Positions 52,001 through 61,724 of a stretch of DNA of 64,000 bases are shown in pieces (position 1 is the first letter of the stretch; every line of letters begins with the position of its first letter). The stretch is taken from the NCBI GenBank assembly GCA_025267735.1, contig CM046303.1, positions 50,857,403-50,921,402 of the forward strand, given 5' to 3'. The notes below the pieces were generated by a model. The model was given only the letters and a program-made list of their open reading frames with translations. It had not been told where the DNA came from and did not search any database. The position numbers were made by a program, and so were the translations under genes. The stretch is from Mactra quadrangularis (Eukaryota; Mollusca; Bivalvia; Venerida; Mactridae).

Positions 52001-55000
52001 TTAGAGCATCATTAACTGATTAAATGTAATTATTTGATATATTTGTATTTAAAATGTATACATAATTAGCATTACATAAGCATATTTTACTCAAAATCTC
52101 AATGTTAAAACTACAGACGTTGATTTGTATAGCAAAACCGAATATTGTATTTCGTAAAATACCTAATTTGCATAAATTTGCATATTTAAATGATCTGATC
52201 AAGCTGAAATTAGTACCATGTGATAGATAGACCCTGAAAACATGGGTATGGATACATACTTTAATTTTGTATCTTAGTTGGTTATTGAGTTATTAGCGAA
52301 AAACGGAATTTCTATAATGGCGGACTTAATTTGCATATTATGCAAATTGCTCAAGGATGACAGGGTGTCATCACTCGGATTCTTATTCAGCACCTTTCAA
52401 AGATATAGAAACTGCAAAAAAACTTTGTGGGGACTCAAGTGCACGATTCACCTCAAATATGGCATTTTACTGCAGGGCTAAAATATTAATACAACAGTGT
52501 ACCTTTTCACACAAAAAAATCTTACGAAAAGAAATATCGCAAGTCAATTTCATAATTTTTGCGTTCGAAATCAGAGGATAATAAACACTGCTATGAAATG
52601 ATATTCAAAATGTATAAAATATTTTTCATAATTTAATAATATTTGGAACTGATTGACCAAAAATAACCGAATTATGAATGTTTCTTGCTTCTGACTTACG
52701 ATGATTAACGTATGAATTTTTGTGAAAAATGCCACGATTGAAACATTTCATAAGACTATTCACTGTTGTTATATTCTTCATTAACTTTCTATCCATTCAT
52801 GTTTATAAGTGCCACAGTTGATAGACGATTTTGTCATATATTGTGCTAGTTTACAATAGACACAACTTCCTTATTATTTTTGTGAAACAATTTTGTAAAG
52901 TTTATTGATCGATCTTCTAAGTAATTTTATGTGGCATATTTAAAATTAGTCTAGATTGGTATGTAAATAAATTTCTATGGTTACATAAGGACAAATAGTA
53001 TAAAAGACGTAAGAAATGTGAGAGTGAAGAAGTGGTCGTGAGCAAGTTGAGTGTAAGACCTTGTATTGTATATAAAGTCAACAAACAGAACTGTAGTTGT
53101 TAGTACAGTTCAACCTCTCTTGAACAACACCCACTGAGAGGAACTAAAGTGTGTTGCTGTATAAGGGTTGTTATTCTGTAGATGTTAAATTTAAATAAAA
53201 TTTGACCTATGGGAAATGCCATAAGATGTTGATGTATGTTGTTGTACGACAATGCTCTACAGGATATCTGTTTACGGAGATTGGTAGGAACTCCTCGGCA
53301 ATTCATTACAAATAACCTCGGACATATTGAGACTTCATTTGAAACTGCCTTTGTGTCACATGTCCTAACAGAATACTATAACCGGTGTCGAAGGAAACAA
53401 CTCCACAATTGTTTAGACAATGATTAATGTCTCGGCTTTAGTCCATAAATTTGAAATACTTGATTCCATGATAACGCTGAACAATGTTATATACAGTCAC
53501 CTATATAAAATGCAAACGTGTTTTAACGAAGTCATGTATGTTTTACGGCAAGAACTATTTTGCATAACCGGTACGTGCTTCGCCTCGCGAATGTAAAAAA
53601 ACACCGATATTCTAGTTGACCCCCACGAATCTTTCCGAGATTATTTATTCCATGAATAGTCGAGGTGTTCCGAATGCCTTAGACACCTACAATGTATTAC
53701 CTGTGATACAAATAAGCTAGTTCCTCTCTAGAGAGTGTCTCCAATCTTTCAGATTTTGGTATTAAAATCTCATCTCTCTTCTTCCAAGAACGTATTACTT
53801 CTGTATCCTCAAAGTCTTCTGCATTACACGTGATTTCACCACGTGACTCATATACTGTGAGACCTTCTGTTACAAACACGCTGGTCTGAAAATAAAAATG
53901 TTTGATCAGTAGCCTGTTCAATTACCCTAAACGTTCCAAAACGTTCCGTAACGACACATTAGGAACTCCTCGGTCATTCGCTGCAAATAATCTAATCTAA
54001 TAAACAAATATACGATCGTTAAGTCAATGAGTGATGTTTCAAAATTTATGGACTAAAACGAAACACCACTCATTGCCTAAACGATCGTATATTTGTTTAC
54101 TTCAACACCGGTAGTTTCAAAATAGCGTCTAAATATGTCCGAGATTATTCGCAGCGAATGGCCGAGGAGTTCCAAATGTATCGTTACGGAACGTTTGGGA
54201 ACGTTTAGGTAATTGAACAGGCTACTGCATGAATATAAAAAGAACCCCCCTTTTTAAGAAATGAGCACTTAAACTTAGTAAGTAAAATGTTTTTACATGT
54301 TTATTGTGTGTCTAATGCATGTTATGTTCCGACTGCTTCAAGGTTTTAAGACAGTTATCATGTTTACCGTTAATAAATAAATCTTTTTGAAGTGACTTTA
54401 AGTTTTGGTATGATGTATAGACAAAACTGTATGACCTTTAAGTGTATCAACTTATTAATCACTCGGAAGCTTGTTTCCTGGTGGTCAATTAAGTTACAGT
54501 CAGTACATGGTGCCTTAAAACCAAAATAGCATGTTAGCTTATTCAATTAAAAACTTAAAACGCGATGAGTCAGCACAAAAACTGAACTAAGTTACATGTA
54601 AATATAGACAGATGTGGACTAGTTTCGCTCTGGCTCATCGAACATTTGCATCATTCATTATCATATAATGTATAGTCCAACAGAATTAACCTGAGCTTGA
54701 ACTACCTAATTATAATAATTACACACTTCACTTACATTAAATCGTGAGTTTCCGTATGCGTGTATACGGTTATGCACGTGTTTATGACAACCGATGTGAC
54801 TATAAAACAATTTATCAAAAGTGGCAAGTTATTGTACTTTTGATTTTGGACACATTAGTTTTTTGGGTAAACAAGTAAGTCAGCAATATTATGGCATAGT
54901 TTCAAAGTATTTATTCCTATGAAAACAACATTTATTGTTCAGTACGTGTATTTTGCCGAAAGCTTCCGATAAAGCACGAAGACAAAAATAGACTGTAAAT

Positions 55001-57358
55001 ATTGAATTAAATATATTCTTGCATAAAGGTCAAGCTCAGGTTAATTCTGTTGGACTATACATTATTTGTATACATGTAGCGCTCTTTTTATATTGAATAT
55101 ACGTTCAAAATCGTTTCACTGTCATTTGCATAATAATGAATAAATATAATTTGGTTAAGAGATGCTTAAATATAAAATATAATATAATGAAAACTAAGGA
55201 TTAGTGGTTTAGAGACTGGGTACACTTGAGGGAGTCCGGAAAAGCTGAATTTATCTTTATGAATTACAGTACATGTACATGTACATAGTTCATGTCCTTA
55301 AACATTGACTTTATCACTATTTGTATTTATATTGAAATATCAACTACAGGTCGTCCACGTATAAACATAGACATTTTTATTACACACCAATATTTAGGGG
55401 TAAATTATTTTTACAATTTCATAGTTTAATTAGTTTACACTTATTTTATTAACCGTTATAATGATATCATTATATAAAATTTACAATGTGCATTGTATTT
55501 AAAATAAATGTTACATATAAAAAAGTTATGTTAAAATCAGTAAAATGCTATTCATGCTAAAAAATACACCTATTTAGTGGACAAGTCCATTGTTTACCAT
55601 ACAAAAACACGCATGACCTAGAATACGACCTGTAGCAATCTGGTTTCAATGTTTACAGCTATCCGATGAAAACATGTTATTTTACATGTAATATTAAAAG
55701 TATTATAACTAATAAAATTTTAATGTGTATAAGACGTAACAATACTTTTATATTACTGGTGATATTTAATTTTATTTTACATGTTATATAAATGTATGAC
55801 ATTTGCCTCTCTACTAGTATGTCCTGCCACCAATACCAAGAACCACAATGGAAATAAAGACTACATTGTAGTTCTTTTTTGTGTTAACCTTGGTATTGGG
55901 AAGCATGTCATGGTACTAAATTCAAATAATATTTTTAAATGTTCTATTTTAAATTATTGTCTTAGTAATAGACTATATTTTACATTCATATTATGTCAGA
56001 TTGTATTAATTTTACCATTATGTGTTACCTAATATCGAAATAAATCTATCTATCTAATCTATATATATCTGACCTGCATTTGAAAATGATGTTACAAATA
56101 TAATAAATAATGTCTTGGAGACTGTCACGTGTGTATCATTTTCGGTACTCTGAGGACTTTTTACAAAGTAATTGTTGATAAATTAAGACTACTTTTTGGG
56201 ACAAACTCCGGCCATTTTACCACTCACCGCCATGACGGTACATGTATTCGACCCTTCAACCCCTCTCTGTACAACTATATCAACTCTATGTGTGCCTCAT
56301 TAGTGAGGTGACGAATATTCTTTAGAAAACATGAAATATCAATGTTTATTAATTTAATTGCGTACATAATCATAATTAAGCGCATTTGTCATTGGTTTTT
56401 ATGTACACATATTTTTGACTTTGACTTGACTTTGACATATTGTTACAACTATCCGACGATATTTGATGCTTTACATTTTTTCTGATTACAAATCTAGTTA
56501 CTTTCATACGGACAACAGGCAGGGACATATTAAAGTTTATATTTCTGACTAGGGCGGTCACGGTACGCCTACCTAACGAACTGCGGTATAGGTGTTACAT
56601 ACGGCTCAGTTCATATCACGGTTCAATAGCAGTAGTCCAGTGGTAGGACGCGCTCTCACGGATCGAGAGGTCCTGGGTTCAAATCCCAAGACGGGCACTG
56701 CTAATTTCCTTGAGCAAGAAATTTACCTGCGATTGCTTCACTCATCCCAGGTGTAAATGGATACCTGCGAGAGTGGTGTAATTCCGTCGCGTCAATTTGT
56801 CGGGTGAACTAATAAATGGAGTAAAATACTTCCCAGGAGGATTTATAGATAGATACCAGTAGCCCGATGACCAGGGGTAATAACTGTAAAGTCGGTAAAT
56901 GTGCGTAAGCATGAAACCTAGACTATAAATTGTCATTACATTTTAAAATTAACGGAAGTTACTGTACAAATATAATATATGTTGCAGATAATCGTATCAA
57001 ACAATTTCACTTGAACTTTATCCCCACCGTTCTTTGCCATCTGACATATTCAAGTTCGATTGAATCGGTGATTATACCCAGGCATAATTATTAGATGGAA
57101 ATCAATTTTGACCATGAAGACGGTTCGAACAGCAACACCATGGCAGTGCCAGAACCATGAGCCTCACCACGACCTCTGAACCGCGGTATACCATCTTTGG
57201 CAGCAAGTTTTTACTCGCAAATTGAGAAATTCACCATTGCTATGTTTTAAAAGTGCTTTACTCACCTTCACCGGTCCACCGGTTAAAGTAATGAGAAGAA
57301 TTATTCCTATGCCTAAAACAACACTAACAAAAAGGAAACGTTTATAATATGAAACCAT
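43038..57358 (-). CDS. METTL24: METTL24-like membrane-anchored methyltransferase-like protein
   Basis: Six coding exons join in phase to 311 aa. Minus-strand coordinates, 5' to 3': 57358-57266, 53885-53701, 48586-48443, 47118-47044, 44994-44859, 43340-43038. Residues about 7-25 form one hydrophobic helix after a short basic N terminus (YYKR), which suggests a type II signal anchor or signal peptide. The lumenal part has the family hallmarks: RLGSIEDGGWDICDEEKY, CLVYSFG, NNDFSFDEAV, DVHCFDPS, QLGHTKDIISILKVDVE and EWSVLP, ending with FWTHQNKWC. These match the Methyltransf_22 group (METTL24 and its invertebrate relatives), which is related to FkbM-type S-adenosylmethionine enzymes. GGW/YSFG would lie near the cofactor site and DVE near the end of a core strand. 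Substrate and activity are not known from the sequence. A minus-strand AATAAA near 42876 is a candidate poly(A) signal. The symbol follows the nearest vertebrate family, and lineage-specific paralogy is possible. Confidence 0.88.
44340..44385. repeat. 24-bp tandem duplication
   Basis: AAGCTTGTGCACCAGTATTC occurs twice at 24-bp spacing in a METTL24-like intron. Confidence 0.8.
45089..45310. mobile_element. Probable DNA-transposon remnant with GGCGGATCTAG end
   Basis: ATAGGCGGATCTAGCGG at the left and GTAACCGCCACTG at the right form short inverted ends of the widespread CAGTGGCGGATC type. A run of C's sits inside. It lies in a METTL24-like intron. Confidence 0.45.
46776..46870. repeat. Diverged copies of the same palindromic motif
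   Basis: CCGAGAAGTTCCGAATGATA, then GAAACTTCTCGGCCATTTAC, then AGTCGAAGTGTTTCGAATG: three alternating inverted copies of the motif seen near other METTL24-like exons. Confidence 0.5.
47640..47725 (-). mobile_element. tRNA-like SINE remnant
   Basis: The minus strand reads GGGCGTGGTCGAGTGGTTAC (A-box type), GGTTGGACTAGTAATC and GTTGATTCGACCCC (a decayed B box). Likely a SINE head rather than a working tRNA. Confidence 0.5.
48285..48352. repeat. Short copy of the GGAACTCCTCGGCCATTCGC palindrome
   Basis: CGGAACTCCTCGGCCATTCG followed by AGTCGAGGTGTTCCAAATG, inverted around a short loop. About 90 bp from the METTL24-like exon at 48443. A similar diverged pair lies at 46776-46870. Confidence 0.6.
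48623..52477. repeat. 3.9-kb foldback structure of mirrored repeat units
   Basis: The left arm (48623-49560) and right arm (51540-52477) are inverse complements over about 0.9 kb, from CCTGCAG at the outer ends to TTTCCAGGAAATAT inside. Each arm holds two related units of roughly 500 bp. Each unit carries GATGACA(C/T)C.TGTCATC, TTTGCATA.TATGCAAATT, TCCGCCAT, CCGTTTTTCGCTAA and CCATGTTT..AGGGTCTA. A third, more diverged unit lies at about 50990-51330 on the right only. The 49560-50990 spacer shows no gene. No transposase is present. It lies in the METTL24-like intron between exons 53701 and 48586. Confidence 0.85.
53283..53682. mobile_element. Related palindromic element beside METTL24-like exon 2 (left side)
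   Basis: TAGGAACTCCTCGGCAATTC at the left and GAATAGTCGAGGTGTTCCG at the right are inverted versions of the same motif found in the element at 53907-54227. It also holds CTCGGACATAT. It ends about 18 bp from the donor side of the exon at 53701. Confidence 0.6.
53907..54227. mobile_element. Palindromic MITE beside METTL24-like exon 2 (right side)
   Basis: The outer arms CAGTAGCCTGTTCAATTACC and GGTAATTGAACAGGCTACTG are exact inverse complements. Inner arms hold GGAACTCCTCGG(C/T)CATTCGCTGC and its inverse, and ATACGATCGTT with its inverse. The element ends 21 bp from the splice acceptor of exon 53701-53885. Confidence 0.85.
54671..55059. mobile_element. MITE with 31-bp TIRs, copy 2
   Basis: Same family, orientation and structure as 13544-13934, with high identity and small indels inside. 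It sits in the large intron of the METTL24-like gene. High similarity between copies about 41 kb apart suggests fairly recent mobility. Confidence 0.85.
56630..56940 (+). mobile_element. tRNA-derived SINE, different family
   Basis: TAGTCCAGTGGTAGGACGCG (A box) and GGTTCAAATCCCAAGACGGG (B box) lie at a tRNA-like spacing, followed by TTCCTTGAGCAAGAAATTTA and CCCAGGTGTAAATGGATACC, a body common in SINEs of aquatic invertebrates. It is not a plain tRNA gene because the body continues about 240 bp. In METTL24-like intron 1. Confidence 0.7.
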
Positions 57359-57419
57359 GATGATATTTTCTGTATGAACAAACTAAGTATTCCAGTATGG
57401 TGTGTTTCACGACATAGTC

Positions 57420-58020
57420 TAAGTTGACATAGAAGTTATGTTCATGTTTGTATCACTATATTGACTGATAACAGAAAGAACGTCGACCATGACCGAGCGA
57501 TAACGTCTCTGTTTTAAGTGTTTATGGATTGGAGACCACTTAATGTGATTTCATAATTTAGAAAAGGGCCTGTGCAAATCAATAAATTGACTTAAGTTAA
57601 TACATGTATTTTTAATTAACGCTGTTGATTGCGTCATAAGTGAACGCTTGATATTTTCCTAGTTTGAAGATATCTTGAAATATATATCTGCATAAACTCG
57701 TCGACTTATGAGTAGGGTTTTACTTACAAGAAATTGAACATCTCTTAACATAATGGACAGAGTTGACCGTATTAAGCGATTTGAACAGTATTATATTGGT
57801 GATAACACCCTCTCAACTGATAAGTTGGATGAATCATGATTAAGAATTCACAGGTTAAAGTTTAAAACGTCCATGCACAATGTCGCTTATTACATTAAAT
57901 CGAAGTACTATAGTCCAGCTGTTGAAAATTAAGCTGAGGTAAAAATTAATTTAAATAATATTTGCATATATTAACACAAATTAAAAAAAAAATACTGTAA
58001 CCACCAATGCGCACAGTGCA
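57420..58020. other. 5' flank of the METTL24-like gene
   Basis: No TATA or CCAAT box stands out within 200 bp of the ATG at 57358. No other gene seen. Confidence 0.35.
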
Positions 58021-58025
58021 TGAAT

Positions 58026-58295
58026 CTGTCTTATGCTAATTTGTACAATTTAAACTATTGTATAATAAGACTGTCTTAGGTCAATTTGTACCAACTATAA
58101 CATTGTATAGTTAGACTGACTCAGGTCAATTTGTACCAACTATAGTACTGTATAATTAGACTGTCTTGGGTCAATTTGTACCAACTATAGTACTGTATAA
58201 TTAGACTGTCTTGGGTCAATTTGTACCAACTATAATATTGTATTATTACACTGACTCAGGTCAATTTGTACCAACTATAGCATTGAATAATTAGA
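58026..58295. repeat. Six-copy 45-bp satellite
   Basis: Units begin at 58026, 58071, 58116, 58161, 58206 and 58251, exactly 45 bp apart. The shared core is GGTCAATTTGTACCAACTAT. Two sub-types (CTGTCTT and CTGACTC starts) are intermixed. Upstream of the METTL24-like gene. Confidence 0.93.
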
Positions 58296-58654
58296 TTGTG
58301 GCTGAGTATATAGTATATACTGCATTTTGATACCGTCACCTGTGAATGAATACACTTACGTTTGAACAAAGAGAAGTGAATGAATGTTTACGTTGATCAA
58401 AATGTCAATGTTTACGTCGACCAAAATGTCAATAATTGTATAACTAATCCTTGATTTTAGATTCTGCAACAATGGGTTGGTCACTTTTATTACCATATTG
58501 TTTCATTTCACACAAATGACTTTTCGAATATATTCTCTGATAGCCTCACGATAGGATTTTGGTGGATTTACAAATTTAAATACTTTAGTAGTGTGGTTCT
58601 CCCTTTCTGTCAGTGGCGCGTTCATTAATTAACCCGCTAATTTAAATGCTCGAA

Positions 58655-58941
58655 AACCCGGGTCGATAGCGCAGTTGGTAGCGCGCCGGGATTTGGATAC
58701 TCGTGCCCGAGGGGGTGCGGATTCGAATCCCACCCGGGGAGGTTATACCCTTCCATGAAAATTTGACTATAATGTCGATTTTCCTCCATTCGTTAGATAA
58801 TATGGAGAAGTTTCCGGCCTTGTGGAAGGGTAGGTGAGTACTGGTTATAGACAATGGTCCAGGAAAGCTAGGTTAGGTGCGCTGGACGCCGTGAAATGGC
58901 CTAAATTGTGTTGATACGGCGTTAACTCAAATAAATAAATA
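58655..58941 (+). mobile_element. tRNA-derived SINE family I, best copy
   Basis: The head has an intact A-box-like TAGCGCAGTTGGTAGCGCG and B-box-like GGATTCGAATCCC. The body is shared with 34276-34560 and 37395-37672. It ends GTTGATACGGCGTTAACTC followed by (AAAT)n. This is the reference copy in the window. Confidence 0.85.
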
Positions 58942-59524
58942 AATGCTCGATATTTGTTCTATTATCTCCGTACATAGATACGAAGATCTGTTTTATCGAT
59001 AATGAATATAGAAGTACTAAAGTGGGGATTTAAATAAGTGGGGTTAATGTATGAGTCACTGACAGTTAAATGAAATTTAACAACAGCATGATATAAAAAA
59101 CAAGAATTGCTCACATTTAACATTTTTCTGGACATTTATTCCCTGTGGCATACTACAGTACTGATGTGCGTAAAATCGAAAAATGACAAAAAAAAATAAA
59201 TAAAGATTTTACTTCGAAAAACGCATTAAAATTAAACCGCAAATATGGGTTTAGAGAACCTGTGGACCTGTATTTTGATGGACAAATTAAAAATTTATCG
59301 TTTTATTGCGTCAATTGAGGCAGCAGTATGAAGTACATAGAAATTATTCCCTGACATATAGTCAAAGTAAAATTTGTCTCACGGTACGTATTTGTAAAAT
59401 TAGAATTTATTGAAGTAAAGAGTTAAAACAAACGTTGTAATGAATAAAATCCATAGACAAAGTGCAGTAATAGTTCATAAAGGTTTCCTCATTTTCCCAC
59501 AGATAGTAAATTTGCTGGAACGGA

Positions 59525-59612
59525 TGAGACTGAGGGTGGTCGGGTGGTTACGATGCTGGACTATAATCATTTGATTTCCAGCTTCGTGTTAAATCAAATC
59601 ACATCTTAAACC
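59525..59612 (+). mobile_element. tRNA-like SINE remnant
   Basis: GGGTGGTCGGGTGGTTACGA, GCTGGACTATAATCATTTGA and TTCGTGTTAAATC mirror the remnant at 47640-47725, more diverged. Confidence 0.4.
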
Positions 59613-60334
59613 TACCTTGTTTCCTTAGCTCGAAAATGTATCGTTAGAGCTCAGTACTTGTAACCAGAAAATGTACTCAAGAGTAAGTTAAATCTACGTT
59701 GTTAGATCTAGTTTCTCGATAGAACTAAAATAAATTAGCGTACACCAAATATATATGACATGTCAATATTCTAAATATTTCTTGGAGAGCTAGAAACTGG
59801 TCGATATAATGAAGTTCAAAATGATCCTTTCTTAAATCAGGGATTTTATATGTTATATAACATCCCTGAATAAATTAACTGCTGGACTAAGTTTTTACTG
59901 TGGTTTACTCATAACAACACTTCAGGGGCGGTAATAAATAATAACTGAACCTTGATAAGGATTAGATTACTCCAAGTGTTACTACTTTTTCATTCCATAA
60001 AGGGAAATAACCGCTGATTAGAGTTTGGGCGATATGTTTACACGAGTTGTTTCCCTTTAATAGCAAATACGTTCTTCCATGAACGCATTTGTCAACACAA
60101 TGAGTCACTAGAATATGAGATAATAATTATATCAATGGCAGTAAACTTAAAATTTTCCTGGATTTAAAGCGACTTAATCAGATGAAAGCTTTGAAAATCT
60201 GCACGAAGGAGAGGTGTTTGACGTCACGGCACGGGCTTGAATTTCCCTTTTAATTAATTTTGTTTGAACATGAATGTTCAAGGCTTATAGTTTACAGCAT
60301 TCTCGTACACAGGGGTTATCATACTTATTAGGTT

Positions 60335-60455
60335 TGGTGCCATTTCAACACAAGTATGGCCATTTTATGGCGACCAGCCACTTTACCTAGCTTTCCTTGA
60401 TCCTAAGCTACACTCATTGCTCACTTACCCTTCCACACCGCTGGCAACTTATCTA
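60335..60455 (-). mobile_element. SINE family I, 3' fragment
   Basis: Read on the minus strand: GTTGCCAGCGGTGTGGAAGG, GTAAGTGAGCAATG, AGGAAAGCTAGGTAAAGTGG, CTGGTCGCCATAAAATGG, then TTGTGTTGAAAT. It matches the 3' half of the copy at 58655-58941. Confidence 0.6.
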
Positions 60456-61639
60456 TACATGTACACCCTTTTCGTGTAGCTATATTGTTTTGCTTTTAAG
60501 ATGGTGTACTGTATTTTACGGAACGCGCCAATTCCACCAGAAATGTTATTCCTGTTAGGTATGAATATTGCGGGGTTTTTTTATCCAGAGACATAGATTG
60601 GTTGCCTTGTGTAAGATATATATATACTATAGATATTCCATATCCATGCAAGTTGTTAGGCTAATTTTGCGCCGATCCTTTCATATGAATAAACACACAG
60701 ACTTGGTTTGCGCAGAAGCATCGATATATAAGAGAAGTATCGTATTTTCCTATGGTAAATTACATTTTTTGTGTCTTTTCTAAATGTTCGGATTTTACAC
60801 CGTTTTGTAAATTATAAGATCGATAATTTTAGTAACCTAAGATAAGATAAGATAATTTTCACTATGGATAAGCCGCTTGATAATAAATTTATGACAATAC
60901 GACATTGTTGTGTAATAGTGTATGTCTTTGGACCATATATATATTGTATTTATATAAACACGTTATAGGGTAACATTTTTGTGGCACATGTATTTTGGAA
61001 TCTTTTCACAAGAAGTATCAACTGTGTTATACATGCGTCTATATATCGTATCAATGACCATATATTACATAGGGTCCTTGATCGTATAGGCCCCTTTAAT
61101 TATGTATCATGAGATTTATCAACTATGTACTTTCTCAGTGACATGAAAATAACTTATCATGTCGGCCGAAAACTACAAGTTCAAATTGTTTACGTTTTAA
61201 GTAGAATAAAAGTACAAAAATCGTACAAACTAATTTTGAATATTTTCAGCGTTTCAGAACAGGAGGTAAGCTTGGCTAGTGAACACTATATACTTCCTTA
61301 TAACTAGCGATTGGATTATCTAAATCTTAGTTAACTTAGATTACACCATGACCAATTCAGAATGGTTTTTTTTGCAAATTCGAATGTATACGTGCAAGCA
61401 AACAAAAATCGTGTAAACAAGTTAAAAAAACACGCAGATCTAAGTATAAGAAAATCTAACCTCCTAGCAAGAGATGCGATATTTTTTTTTCAAATGTTTT
61501 CATTTAAAACAAATGCGTACTTGTACAGTAAAGATTATATGAAATTAATTTAATTTAATTAGTAGCCTAAGTATCAAAATAAGCGCACTTATTGATCCCG
61601 ACCATATGATCGCAGGTGCGCGCTTTATTGACGCATATC

Positions 61640-61710
61640 AATTTAGAAAGCACGTGACGTCTATAAGCCAATTATCTCGAGTCATTTCCTGACCTGCGCG
61701 AAACATATGC
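61640..61710 (+). promoter_or_regulatory. Putative Unkempt promoter
   Basis: A fused E-box/CRE half site CACGTGACGTC lies at 61651-61661 and a CCAAT box near 61668. Together they sit about 50-75 bp upstream of the Unkempt ATG, in sequence of higher GC than its surroundings. Role is inferred from position and motif. Confidence 0.45.
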
Positions 61711-61724
61711 GCCAGAAGAAATAA
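61707..61724 (+). CDS. Five-codon upstream ORF overlapping the Unkempt start
   Basis: ATG CGC CAG AAG AAA TAA ends in the arrangement TAATG, so its stop codon shares a base with the Unkempt ATG. If transcribed, it could affect initiation or reinitiation. It is very short and may have no function. Confidence 0.35.
   Translation: MRQKK

Larger units (their letters stand above)
58942..61600. other. Intergenic region before Unkempt
   Basis: Besides the SINE remnants at 59525-59612 and 60335-60455, I see only AT-rich sequence with no conserved exon. Confidence 0.45.

Noticed and set aside
56630..56710. Apparent tRNA gene with A and B boxes
   Set aside because: The tRNA-like part continues into a SINE body of about 240 bp and does not close into a clean acceptor stem.
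58655..58740. Apparent tRNA gene
   Set aside because: It is the head of a SINE whose body recurs at 34276 and 37395.
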